NCBI GenBank assembly: GCA_030528325.1
Contig: JAUMZD010000035.1
Span: 1 to 40,193, forward strand
DNA from: Lautropia sp.
GTDB lineage: Bacteria; Pseudomonadota; Gammaproteobacteria; Burkholderiales; Burkholderiaceae_E
Direction of reading: 5' to 3'
Length of the DNA: 40,193 nucleotides
Shown: positions 1 through 7,810 of the stretch, one piece after another
Numbering within the stretch: position 1 is the stretch's first letter
Layout of the letters: each line of letters begins with the position of its first letter
Notes under the pieces: generated by a model
Told to the model about the DNA's origin: nothing
The model's input: the letters and a program-made list of their open reading frames with translations, nothing else
Database searches by the model: none
Program-made: the position numbers and the translations under genes

Positions 1-704
1 GCGCCGTCGGCCGCAAAGATGTGGGTGATGCGGATGTATTCGAGCGGTTTGCCTTCGACGGCGGCTTGCTCGAAGGAGGCGATGTTCAGCTTGGTCAGGC
101 CTTCGAGAGCCACTTTGGGGGAATCGGCCGGGCCTTCGGCCTTGGCCGGGCCGGTCGGCCGCATCTGGACGGTGGGTTCCGTGTCGCGGTGGCCAGGATC
201 CTGGATGGCAAGCTGGTTCTGGTCGTTGTTGCCGCCCTGGTTGCCCTGGGGCGGGTTGTTCGTTCCGGCCGGCTGGCTGTTGCTGCCGCCACCCCCGCTG
301 CTGCCGGCAGCGGCAACCAGCGCGACGGTGCCCAGCAGGGCGCCACCGATCATCGCCGGGCTGAAGGCGGCAGCGCTGACTTCCGCAGTCGGAGCACCGG
401 CGGCAGCTGAGGCGTCGCCAGCCTGGGCCGATGCGGCCACGGTGTCGCCATCCAGCTGGCCCAGGCCACTGGCATCGGCCAGCAGCATGCCATCGTGCGC
501 GGTCGGCTCGGCGTGGGCGTGCTGGGCTTCGCTCAGTTCATCCTCACGCAGTTCCCAGGGCTTTTTGAGGTCGTCGAGCCTGGCTTTGGCCCGGTTGGCG
601 ACGGGCGGTTTGCTGGCGAGGGATGAACCGGGGGCCGGGGTGCTGAGCTGGCTCACCACAGGCCGGGTGTCGGGTTGACGGGTATCAGGTGTCGATGGTG
701 TCAT
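1..704 (-). CDS. N-terminal part of a large surface or adhesin-like protein, cut by the window start
   Basis: The minus-strand frame is open from an ATG at 704 to the window edge, giving 234 codons. A GAGGAA ribosome-binding site lies about ten bases before the ATG. The protein is rich in Ala, Pro and Ser. It has a hydrophobic stretch at residues 115-133, a Ser/Gly run at 134-141, a low-complexity Asn/Gln/Pro linker, and the start of a beta module with the strand EYIRITHI at 222-229. The same order occurs in the complete paralog at 1905-5801, whose first module carries FIRISNI, so the two genes are duplicates. The hydrophobic segment plus Gly-run is typical of the N-terminus of long type-I-secreted adhesins, but no secretion genes are visible here. 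The C-terminal part lies outside the window. The adhesin role is inferred; the paralogy is seen directly. Confidence 0.75.
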   Translation of the reverse strand, partial: MTPSTPDTRQPDTRPVVSQLSTPAPGSSLASKPPVANRAKARLDDLKKPWELREDELSEAQHAHAEPTAHDGMLLADASGLGQLDGDTVAASAQAGDASAAAGAPTAEVSAAAFSPAMIGGALLGTVALVAAAGSSGGGGSNSQPAGTNNPPQGNQGGNNDQNQLAIQDPGHRDTEPTVQMRPTGPAKAEGPADSPKVALEGLTKLNIASFEQAAVEGKPLEYIRITHIFAADG

Positions 705-1066
705 GGAGCGATGTTCCTCGGTGAAAAAATCATCGACCGTGCCGGAGCCTCCTGGTGGGATGCAGGGCATCGGCCGAGATGAATGGCGCCATTGACAGGC
801 TCATTATGCTGTCTTCCGGAACCCCGGAACCCCGGAGTTGTGCTGTGCACCGACCTGCCTGCGAGCTGTCCGATGTTGAACAAAAACAACAAATGGTCGC
901 CAAGACCATCTTGACGATGAGCCGCACGGGTGTCTTCCGGGAGCTGACGGGTGGTCATCCATGCCGGCCCGGTGCCGGTCGACGCTTTTGGGGGGAATCG
1001 TTCGGCAATCGCCAAGCGAAAGTCTCTGATGGACATGCTTCTTGTCGGCTGCTATGCTTTGGCTGA
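705..1066. other. Intergenic region between the surface-protein gene and the toxin-antitoxin pair
   Basis: I see no convincing gene. It must hold the promoter of the minus-strand surface-protein gene. A CATAAT box on the minus strand (803-808) is a possible -10 element. Beside it is a short tandem repeat, CCGGAACC twice plus CCGG (816-835). Small overlapping frames here lack ribosome-binding sites and recognisable protein features. Confidence 0.4.
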
Positions 1067-1078
1067 TATACATGTATA
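1067..1078 (+). promoter_or_regulatory. Perfect 12-bp palindrome, likely toxin-antitoxin operator
   Basis: TATACATGTATA is a perfect palindrome ending 18 bases before the antitoxin ATG, where the promoter should be. A possible -35 (TTGTCG, 1042-1047) lies 17 bases before GATATA, which overlaps the palindrome. Ribbon-helix-helix antitoxins typically repress their own operon by binding such short palindromes. Autoregulation is inferred. Confidence 0.55.
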
Positions 1079-1096
1079 GCGCTTTGAGGATTCCCC

Positions 1097-1327
1097 ATGT
1101 TAGCCATTCGACTGCCTGTGGAAGTGGAGAGCCGTCTGGAGGCTTTGGCCCAAGCCACGGGGCGCACCAAGACCTTCTATGCGAGAGAAGCGATCCTGTC
1201 TTATCTGGATGATCTGGAGGATCTGTATCTGGCAGAGCAGCGGGTCATTGCCATGCGTGAGGGCAAGACGAATCCGGTATCGATAGATGATCTGATGAAG
1301 CAGCATGGTCTGGACAATCAGCTTTGA
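1097..1327 (+). CDS. RelB/DinJ-like ribbon-helix-helix antitoxin
   Basis: This 76-aa protein begins MLAIRLPVEVESRLEALA, the beta-strand plus helix pattern of ribbon-helix-helix DNA-binding proteins. A second helix follows (about residues 25-45), and the acidic C-terminal part should wrap the toxin. GAGGA at 1086-1090 is the ribosome-binding site. Its 3' end overlaps the downstream RelE-type toxin by 23 bases, the usual coupled order antitoxin-then-toxin. The expected role is to neutralise the toxin and, with it, repress the operon through the palindrome at 1067-1078. The family call rests on sequence pattern and gene order; the exact subfamily name is not certain. Confidence 0.85.
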   Translation: MLAIRLPVEVESRLEALAQATGRTKTFYAREAILSYLDDLEDLYLAEQRVIAMREGKTNPVSIDDLMKQHGLDNQL

Positions 1328-1580
1328 GGAACAGGCGGCCAAGGAGCTTTCCAAGCTCGATCCCCAGATAGCACGTCGTATCCTGCTTTTCCTCAGTACG
1401 CGTATTGCGCCGCTGGATGATCCTCGTGTTCTCGGAGACCCTCTCAAGGGGTCTGAGTTGGGGGAGTTCTGGCGCTATCGTGTGGGTGACTGGCGTGTGA
1501 TTGTGCTGATCGAAGACGAAGAGCTACGGGTGCTGGTGGTTCGGCTGGGGCATCGGCGCCACGTTTACGAGCGGCATTGA
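1305..1580 (+). CDS. RelE/ParE-family toxin
   Basis: A 91-aa protein with the RelE fold pattern: an N-terminal strand and helices (FEEQAAKELSKLDPQIARRI), a central LKGSELGEFWRYRVGDWRVI core and a basic C-terminal strand ending VVRLGHRRHVYERH. The G-x-WRYRVGDWR core and the C-terminal R/H cluster are typical of RelE mRNA interferases, which cleave mRNA in the ribosomal A site; ParE gyrase poisons share the fold. I favour RelE because of the LGHRRHVY ending. It overlaps its antitoxin gene by 23 bases and appears intact. It sits between two paralogous surface-protein genes, so it could stabilise that locus, but this is only context. Confidence 0.85.
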   Translation: MVWTISFEEQAAKELSKLDPQIARRILLFLSTRIAPLDDPRVLGDPLKGSELGEFWRYRVGDWRVIVLIEDEELRVLVVRLGHRRHVYERH

Positions 1581-1737
1581 CGCTCCGATGGTTTGGCAGC
1601 CTGCCCATCATCGGCGAGATGGCCGAGGTGCTCGCATCGCTGTGACGATCACTCGATGGTGGGGGAGGTAGCTGGTTGTATGAGCAGGATCAGTATCCTG
1701 AAGACACCGAAGAACTGCACGACCAGCTCTGAGCGTC

Positions 1738-1860
1738 CTTGATGAACAGGGATGGAGATGGCTTGCTGCGCAGGAAGCTTTGAGGGCCGGGTTCCCAGTT
1801 TACTACCGCGAAAAAACCACGCCTGCGGGTCTGGAAATCAAGGAATATCCTGATGACCGG
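1738..1860 (+). pseudogene. Possible relict coding fragment
   Basis: An open stretch without a good start or ribosome-binding site reads like protein: GWRWLAAQEALRAGFPVYY, then a segment ending KEYPDD. Just upstream in another frame is a second protein-like stretch (WLYEQDQYPEDTEELHDQL, ending at 1732). Two adjacent protein-like stretches in different frames suggest a decayed gene. I do not recognise the family, and the call is weak. Confidence 0.25.
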
Positions 1861-1889
1861 CCTCCCTCCCGGGAGAGGAAGGCCGGTTT
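1856..1889 (+). terminator. Strong hairpin between convergent toxin and surface-protein genes
   Basis: ACCGGCCT (1856-1863) pairs perfectly with AGGCCGGT (1880-1887), and an inner CTCCCGGGAG extends the stem. TTTG follows on the plus strand. It lies between the toxin gene and the convergent stop codon at 1905, so it can serve toxin transcription and perhaps, from the other side, the surface-protein gene. The T-run is short. Confidence 0.55.
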
Positions 1890-1904
1890 GTCGGGAACCG
1901 GAGA

Positions 1905-4900
1905 TCAACCTGTGATGATCTCGTCCGACAGGAGCGACTTCAGGGCGCTAGCCGAGACCGTCGTGGCGGGTGGCATGGTGCCAGTCGCCTCCGGTGCCGC
2001 TGCGGTCGTTTCGGTGATGTTGATGGTCTTTTCTTTCGCGCCGTCCTCATCGTTCTGACCATCGCTGTCGATGACTTCGATGAAGCGGATGCTGCCACCG
2101 TGGTTGAACAGCGAGTCCCAGGCGATCTTGACGTTGCCAAGGTTGTGCATCTCGAACACCGCACTTTTCTCGCCCACGACCACTGGCGTGCTGGTTCTGG
2201 ATTCACTGTCGAATCGCACCAGACCCGGCTTCTCTGCGTTGTAGTTTTCAAACTCGACGACGAAGGCGTTCAGTTTGGTGTGGGTGCCCTGATTGGCTTG
2301 CAGATCGACGAACTGGAATTCGTTGTTTGCATCACCACCGGCGATGAGGCCCTCCATGTTCTCGCCTTTGGGGTTGAGGGTGTTTTCCGATCCGGTCGGT
2401 TTGAACCATGCACCTTTCGTCACATCGCTACCGACAGTATCTTTGCTGAAGTTCAGTTGGCTCAGGATGCCGTCCCCGGATTTCAACCAATCCAGCTCTT
2501 CCTGGTTCTTGATATCCAGGATCTTGCCCCCCATGGCCGTGGCTTTTTGCTCCGCCTCTTCCAGCGTGAGCCCTTCGGCGACCTTCACGACCTGGTAGGC
2601 GGTTTTGCTGTTGTCATGCTCGCGGACAACCCGGTCTTTCGAGGTCTTCAGTTCATCTTCCTTCGACGTGATCGCCGTGATCTTGATGAAGGCAGGGACA
2701 AGGCTGCCGTCAACACTGCCACCGAAGTGGCTGGTGTCGATGGGCGTCACGCTGTTGTTGGCCACGGTCTGGGCGCCATCGGTCGGCTTGTACTCGGCTT
2801 CGGCGAAGGTGATGGTTTTTTCGGGTGCATCAGAATATGTAGTGCCCTGATCATCCAGCACCGACACGAACTTGAAACTGCCGCTCACCGCCTTGCTGGC
2901 GTCCCAGGTCAGCGTCCTGACCTCATCGGCCGAGAGGATCTGGTTGAGCTTCACACTGGTACTGCCGAGTTTCAGGGCTTCGGGCGTTTCGTCGCCGTTG
3001 CCTTGCCCGGTGGAGATTTCGATGATCTTGACATATTTTGCCGGTGTGCCGGTGCCCAGTACCCGGTCGGCCGGGATCTCGACGCGGGTCTGGTTGTAGG
3101 TGGCAGGAACGGCGTCATCGTTGTCATAGGTCGGCGGGGCGCTCGGCAGCTCGCTGATCCGCAGGGTCTGATCCTCGGTGCCTTGCACGGCGCGGGTACC
3201 GTTCGCATCGGCCATGGCTCGGAACACGATGCTACCGTTCTCGGCCTTGCTGGCGTCCCAGCTCAGTTTGGCAACCTGTTCATCGGTCAGCAGGGCACCT
3301 GCCTTCACGCTGCTGCCTTCCAGCATCAGCGGCGTGTCGGCCTGTGCGTCCCCGTTGCCATTGATCGAGATGATCTTCACCCATTTCGAGGGGTTCTGCG
3401 TGCCCAGGATGCGTTCGGCCGGAATCTTGAAGTCGGCCTGATCGTGGGTTGGGGTCAGCGTGTCCTGGCGTTCGTAGGTTGGGGCAGCCGGGTGCTCGAA
3501 GATGCGAATGACCTGCGATTCTGCCCCCTCGATGGGAGTGCCCTCGAGATCCGCCACGGGTTTGAAGCTGAAACGTCCACCCTGACCCTGGCTGGCATCC
3601 CAGGTGATCTTGCCAAAGTAGGCATCCGCCACCTTGTCACCGACGGACAAGGGCGAGCCATCCTTTTTCAGGCTTCCGGGAGGGGCGTTTTTGTCGGGAT
3701 CGTCTGCTGCGTCGCCTGGAAGCTGGATCGACAGGATTTCGATGAACCTGGCTGGTGCTTTGGGGTTGTCGCCCTTGAAGAGTGCTTCGCCGATGGTGAC
3801 AGCGGGGGCGTCATGAGGCGCTTCGACAGTGCGCGTGTTCTCGTAGTGTGGCACGTTGTCAGCCGGTGCATCGTCTCCCGACCCGTTGTCGGGGGTGGTG
3901 GATGCAGGCAGTTCGGTCACGCTGACCGTCTGCTTGACGGCGTCCGGCAGCGCATTGCCATGTGAATCGGCCGGCATGAACGAGAAGCTGCCGCTGTTTT
4001 CGGCGACGGAATCCCAGCTCAGTTTTTCATACAGTGCTCTAAGGAGGTTGTAGCCTTTGGTGTCGTTGGGGATGGCATGTTTTTCCCCGTTGGGATCGAC
4101 ATAGCTCAGCACCGGTTTGGTGGCAGCACCAGAAACCTGGATGTTGCTGATCAGGATCGACTCGGGCGCGTTGGTGGGCGTTTTGCCGTGGAAAATCGAC
4201 GGATCGATGGCAGCCGTTTCGCTGTCATGGGCCACCTTGGCGACATGCTGGGCGGTGCTGTCATAGCTGGGCAGCGGTGTGGCCGGGTTGTCGTTTGAAC
4301 CGCCCGGCGGGTTGCTGGTCGGTGGAGTCGTGTCGCCGGCGTTCTGGCCGTTGCCACCGTGAGGATGCCCGCCCTGCGGGTGCTCGGATGGCTTGTGACC
4401 ATCCTCGGTGGCGGGGACCGGCGTGATACTCGCGTCTTCGCGCAGTTCGATGACTCGGGAAACCGGATGCTCGCCGTCCTTGATGGGTTGGGCCGTGGCC
4501 GGATCGGCCGAATCAACGGCTTCGATGACGAGAGTGGCGTGGGTGTTGTTGTCGGCGTTCCAGACCAGCTTGTCCAGATCGGCCCTGGCAATGATGTCGC
4601 CTTCGGTGACGGGTACCAGTTTGCCATCTTTCTTCAGCATCAGCGGATGCTGGTAATTGGCGTACTCGATGATGAAGGCCGGCAGTCTGGCGTCCGCTGC
4701 GGTCTCGGTCGAGTAGGTGAGCGTCAGCTGCTCGGGTGCAGGGCCGGTACGCTGGGCGACATTGGCCGTTTCAAGGGCGTGGCTTTCGATCCAGGCCTTG
4801 TGATCCTGCAGCTGGTGCTTGAAGGCCTGTTGGAGCCAGTCGGCTTCCTTCTGGTCGTCGATGACCAGCAGCTTGCCACCGAGCCGGGTAGCCAGGGCGC

Positions 4901-5801
4901 GGGCCTCGGCCAGCGTGACGGGGCCGGGGGCGTGCACATAGACTTCATAGCCGGTCTGCGTGGTGTTGACGGCCGCGGCCTCGCCTGGTGCCTTGAGGGT
5001 GATCCGGCTGAACAGGCCCTGCGCATCCGAGGGCCTGGCGTCGTCATCGCCATAGCGAACCATCCGGACGCTGTCGGCGAGCGTGCCGTGGCTCGTCCGG
5101 ATGTTGCTGATGCGGATAAAGTCAGCTGCCGAACCATCAGGCAGCGTCAGTGCGAAGGTTTCGGCTTTCAGTTGGGTGTTGCCGCTTTCGGCGACATTGG
5201 GCTTGTCGGCCGGGCCGGTGGCCTGGGCCACGCCGGGGGCCTTGCTGCCCGGGGTGGTGCCGTTGGTGTTGTTGTTCGTGTTGTCGTTCGTGCCGTTGCC
5301 GGGTTCGCGTCCGCCGGCCTGGGGTTCATGGTTTTGCGAGGCGGCGTTGTCGCTGGTACCAGGCTTGTCGGTGGCAGGCGGTTTCGTGCTGGCACCGGGC
5401 TTGTTCGGGTTGGTCTGTAGCGAATCCTGCCGAGTCGATGGGGCGCTGCCGCCACTGCCGCCACCGCCGCCACCCGAGGCGGCGATCACGGCAGCCACAC
5501 CGAAGATGCCGGCGCCGATGGCAGCCGGGCTGATGGTGGCGGCACCGGCATCGACGTCGGCAACGGTGGCGGCGTCTGTGGAACTGACCTCGCCCAGAGA
5601 GGATGCCTGCCCGGCCGAAGCCAGCATCATCGCGCCGTCGCTGCTGTCTGCGGCGACGGCTGCTTCGTCGAGCGGCAGGTGAGCCTGAAGCGGGGCATCC
5701 AGCTCGTCCGGTTGCCAGGCTCCTGCCTGTGCCTTGTTCAAGGCACGGGGCTTGGCGTTGGCGGCGGGCTTCTTGGAGGCGGTCATGTTCGGACGGTTCA
5801 T
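1905..5801 (-). CDS. Giant modular surface or adhesin-like protein with nested C-type-lectin-like domains
   Basis: About 1298 aa from the ATG at 5801; the frame extends to a TTG at 5846 with no ribosome-binding site. Residues 90-109 are hydrophobic (SPAAIGAGIFGVAAVIAASG), followed by a Gly run and a Pro/Asn/Gly linker to about 210. Six modules follow: about 228-455, 513-632, 653-770, 776-885, 892-1002 and 1004-1265. Each has a strand such as FIKITAI or WVKIISI, then WDASKAxxGSFxF, xDxxG and a TITxxE end, like bacterial cadherin or Ig-type tandem repeats. Modules 1 and 6 each contain an inserted segment (about 284-383 and 1068-1188) with GGKLLVIDDQKEADWL or GGKILDIKNQEELDWL and closing AFIIEY or AFVVEF, resembling cysteine-free C-type-lectin folds. 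There is no Sec signal peptide. Surface adhesion is inferred, and the secretion route is not visible here. Confidence 0.75.
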   Translation of the reverse strand: MNRPNMTASKKPAANAKPRALNKAQAGAWQPDELDAPLQAHLPLDEAAVAADSSDGAMMLASAGQASSLGEVSSTDAATVADVDAGAATISPAAIGAGIFGVAAVIAASGGGGGGSGGSAPSTRQDSLQTNPNKPGASTKPPATDKPGTSDNAASQNHEPQAGGREPGNGTNDNTNNNTNGTTPGSKAPGVAQATGPADKPNVAESGNTQLKAETFALTLPDGSAADFIRISNIRTSHGTLADSVRMVRYGDDDARPSDAQGLFSRITLKAPGEAAAVNTTQTGYEVYVHAPGPVTLAEARALATRLGGKLLVIDDQKEADWLQQAFKHQLQDHKAWIESHALETANVAQRTGPAPEQLTLTYSTETAADARLPAFIIEYANYQHPLMLKKDGKLVPVTEGDIIARADLDKLVWNADNNTHATLVIEAVDSADPATAQPIKDGEHPVSRVIELREDASITPVPATEDGHKPSEHPQGGHPHGGNGQNAGDTTPPTSNPPGGSNDNPATPLPSYDSTAQHVAKVAHDSETAAIDPSIFHGKTPTNAPESILISNIQVSGAATKPVLSYVDPNGEKHAIPNDTKGYNLLRALYEKLSWDSVAENSGSFSFMPADSHGNALPDAVKQTVSVTELPASTTPDNGSGDDAPADNVPHYENTRTVEAPHDAPAVTIGEALFKGDNPKAPARFIEILSIQLPGDAADDPDKNAPPGSLKKDGSPLSVGDKVADAYFGKITWDASQGQGGRFSFKPVADLEGTPIEGAESQVIRIFEHPAAPTYERQDTLTPTHDQADFKIPAERILGTQNPSKWVKIISINGNGDAQADTPLMLEGSSVKAGALLTDEQVAKLSWDASKAENGSIVFRAMADANGTRAVQGTEDQTLRISELPSAPPTYDNDDAVPATYNQTRVEIPADRVLGTGTPAKYVKIIEISTGQGNGDETPEALKLGSTSVKLNQILSADEVRTLTWDASKAVSGSFKFVSVLDDQGTTYSDAPEKTITFAEAEYKPTDGAQTVANNSVTPIDTSHFGGSVDGSLVPAFIKITAITSKEDELKTSKDRVVREHDNSKTAYQVVKVAEGLTLEEAEQKATAMGGKILDIKNQEELDWLKSGDGILSQLNFSKDTVGSDVTKGAWFKPTGSENTLNPKGENMEGLIAGGDANNEFQFVDLQANQGTHTKLNAFVVEFENYNAEKPGLVRFDSESRTSTPVVVGEKSAVFEMHNLGNVKIAWDSLFNHGGSIRFIEVIDSDGQNDEDGAKEKTINITETTAAAPEATGTMPPATTVSASALKSLLSDEIITG

Positions 5802-5846
5802 GTCGATATCGGTTCCGAGGATCTGGACAGCAATCTGTCGAATCAA

Positions 5847-6290
5847 AAAGTCGCGTCGAGCCGAAGGCGACAGTCATGGTCTGCCGCGTTCAACAGGACA
5901 GTGGAGAGGCTGGGGGCTGCTGTTTGGCCCATCATGGATGCTCGGTAACCGGATCCAGGCGACATGTCGGGCAACCAGTGGCAACCCAGCGTGATCATCT
6001 TGCCGTGTGAAATGGTTTTTCTGGACGGCAAGGGAATGGACGGCGGCTGCCGGTTGCCGGGCGTCGCTCAGGTGTTGGGGATCGTGCGCCGCAGTATCGG
6101 TGATCCCGGGCGGGCACGATGGGCTTCTGCCCTGTCATGGGCGCCCAGACACGGGCGTGGTGGACGAGCAGCCTGAACGGTGCTGGATCGCGTGTAAATG
6201 GGTGTGCCCGCCCGGCGGCCTGTGCAGCGGTGATGGGCGGTGCTTGCTGTCTGCTGATGCCCGTTTTCTGGGGTTGTCTGGTTTTTTTTA
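5847..6290. other. Intergenic region upstream of the large surface-protein gene
   Basis: No gene is supported: the small frames here have no ribosome-binding sites or family features. The promoter of the minus-strand gene ending at 1905 should be at the left side. I could not pick out a convincing -35/-10 pair. Confidence 0.4.
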
Positions 6291-6435
6291 GAGCGTGTTA
6301 TGCACTTATTTGCCCCCGCGCTGGCCCCAAAACCGCATGCTGACAGCGTTGCCACGCTTGCAAAGGCATCGAAGCCTTGGTGGCGCGTGGCGCCTTGTCA
6401 GCCCGCGGTTTTGGGGCCAGCCCGAAGGGAAAGCC
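6291..6435 (+). repeat. Dispersed palindromic repeat, family A, copy 1
   Basis: This segment starts AGAGCGTGTTATGCACTT and is matched over about 140 bases by an inverted copy at 22056-22215. It is itself an imperfect palindrome: CTGGCCCCAAAACCGCATGC near 6320 pairs with GCGGTTTTGGGGCCAGC near 6400, with GGCGCGTGGCGCCTTGTCAG between. Length, hairpin form and dispersal suggest a non-autonomous (MITE- or REP-like) element. No transposase is present. Confidence 0.65.
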
Positions 6436-6502
6436 CCTCCGGACGCGCAGCTTCGTGCGCCTTGCATAGCGGCGCACCGTTATCAAGTCCTTGAAGCCTT
6501 CT

Positions 6503-6669
6503 AGGAGCTTGGGCGGTAGGAATCGCGAAGGCGAAAATCGGCCCCGCCGAGCACAGTTTGTGCCCGATTCGCCGCCCCATAGCCGGTGCCATGGAGCAAG
6601 AAGCGGGTGCAACATGGGCCGGCGCGGCCGGTTTGCAGCCCGCGACTTTCCTTCCGCTCAGGCCCCTGG
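6503..6669 (+). repeat. Dispersed hairpin repeat, family B, copy 1
   Basis: Begins AGGAGCTTGGGCGGTAGGAA. About 111 bases match the copy at 40083-40193 with only four differences by eye. The right part (about 6600-6669) matches, inverted, sequences at 7488-7508 and 7628-7752. Internal stems include AATCGG/CCGATT and GCACA/TGTGC, plus a second stem beginning CCCCATAGC. It lies just beyond the stop codon of the DUF937 gene. Confidence 0.7.
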
Positions 6670-6683
6670 AGAGGGATGGGGGC

Positions 6684-7406
6684 TCAGCGTTTGCCGCCCA
6701 GCAGCGAGCTGCCCAGTTTGACCAGGTCGTGCATGTCGAGCTTGCCGTCGCCGTTCTGGTCGAGCAGGTTGCCCAGCAGGTTGCCGCCGGCCTGTGTCTT
6801 CAGCTCCTGCTGCTCGTTGGCCAGCGCCTGGTTCAGCGCCTGCTCGCCCTGGGGGCTGGACGAGCCGCTGCCCTGAAGGAAGCGCTGGCCCAGAAAGGAG
6901 ATCACGATGGGGGCCAGCATCAGCATCAGGTTGTGGGCACCATGGCTGCCCAGACCCGAGGCCTTGCCCAGGCCTTCTTCGGCGCGAGCCTGCTGGCCGC
7001 CGAACAGCGAGCCGAGCAGGGCTTCGGCGCCGTTTGCGCCACCCGGCAGGCCGCCGGCGCCAGCCTGGCCAGCACCGGAGGAGGTGCCACCGCCGAGCAC
7101 ATTGCCCAGCATGCCGCCAAGTGCACCGGCCAGGCCCCCGCCTGTTGCCGAGGCGCCACCACCCAGCAGGCTGCCGAGCATGCCGCCCAGCCCGCCGGCG
7201 CCCTGGCCACCGCCCAGCGAGCCCAGCAGGTTCTGGATGCCCTGGGGCTGGCTGGCCTGGTTGCCCAGGGCGCCCATCAGCAGCGGCAGTGCCTGGCTGA
7301 CGGCGGAGCTGGCCTGTTCGGTGTTGGTGCCCAGTTGCTGGGCGATCTGCTGCATGGGCGCACCTTGCAGCTGGGAAAGCAGTTGTTGGGTGAGGGTAGG
7401 ACTCAT
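6684..7406 (-). CDS. DUF937/YidB-type protein with EF-hand-like C-terminus
   Basis: 240 aa. The N-terminus (MSPTLTQQLLSQLQGAPMQQ, then IAQQLGTNTEQASSAVSQAL) is the DUF937 helical pattern. A long Gly/Ala/Leu repeat region follows at residues 60-130 (GGMLGSLLGGG, GGMLGNVLGGG). A second helical part includes LMLMLAPIVISFLGQRFLQG. The C-terminal DQNGDGKLDMHDL fits a calcium-binding EF-hand or dockerin-like loop. Function is not established for this family. The gene is isolated and bounded by inverted copies of repeat family B, which may mean it moved or duplicated as a cassette. Confidence 0.8.
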   Translation of the reverse strand: MSPTLTQQLLSQLQGAPMQQIAQQLGTNTEQASSAVSQALPLLMGALGNQASQPQGIQNLLGSLGGGQGAGGLGGMLGSLLGGGASATGGGLAGALGGMLGNVLGGGTSSGAGQAGAGGLPGGANGAEALLGSLFGGQQARAEEGLGKASGLGSHGAHNLMLMLAPIVISFLGQRFLQGSGSSSPQGEQALNQALANEQQELKTQAGGNLLGNLLDQNGDGKLDMHDLVKLGSSLLGGKR

Positions 7407-7487
7407 GTCGTGGAGGCTCCGTCAGAGATGTGATGCAGAATCTCCACATGATAGACGGGAGCAGCTTCCTGCTTCGGCAGCAACCCC

Positions 7488-7508
7488 TTGGAGCTTGGGC
7501 GGCAGGAA
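7488..7508 (+). repeat. Family B repeat fragment, copy 2
   Basis: TTGGAGCTTGGGCGGCAGGA matches the left end of family B. It is followed by AAGTCGCTGCAGCC, which is the inverse of the right end of copy 1 (GCAGCCCGCGACTTTCC, about 6638-6654). This is a short or rearranged copy upstream of the DUF937 gene. Confidence 0.5.
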
Positions 7509-7627
7509 AGTCGCTGCAGCCTCCGCGATTCCCGCCACCCAGTCTCCTTGGCGCTGGAGCCGGTTCATGAACAGGTTGTGAAGGTTTTGCAGGCTGGTTC
7601 AGCACCCTGAGGCAGGTATGATGTCGA

Positions 7628-7752
7628 CGATGCAGGCCGCGCCTGCCCATGTTGTACCCGACTCACCTCGCCATGGCCAGGAGCTTGGAATCGGGCACAA
7701 ATGGTGCTCGGCGGGGCAGACGATTGCTTTCGTGATGCCCGCCGTCCACGCG
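7628..7752 (-). repeat. Dispersed hairpin repeat, family B, inverted copy 3
   Basis: This degenerate inverse of copy 1 includes GCCCATGTTGTACCCG, AATCGGGCACAAA and GGTGCTCGGCGGGGC in the reverse order of 6503-6630. With copy 1 it brackets the DUF937 gene in inverted orientation. It ends about 60 bases before the AI-2E-type permease start, so it may also affect that gene's leader. Confidence 0.55.
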
Positions 7753-7810
7753 CCTGGATCCGGTGCGTTGCCGGGCGTGAGGGCTGACCCCTTGTTTTTG
7801 AGAGAGATCG

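Noticed and set aside
2100-3965. A 621-codon plus-strand open frame
   Set aside because: It lies wholly antisense to the repeated-module surface protein, whose minus-strand frame has recognisable repeats. The plus-strand translation shows no family motif.
6291-7752. Insertion sequence with transposase
   Set aside because: Repeat ends are present but no transposase or integrase frame is found; the only gene is DUF937-type.
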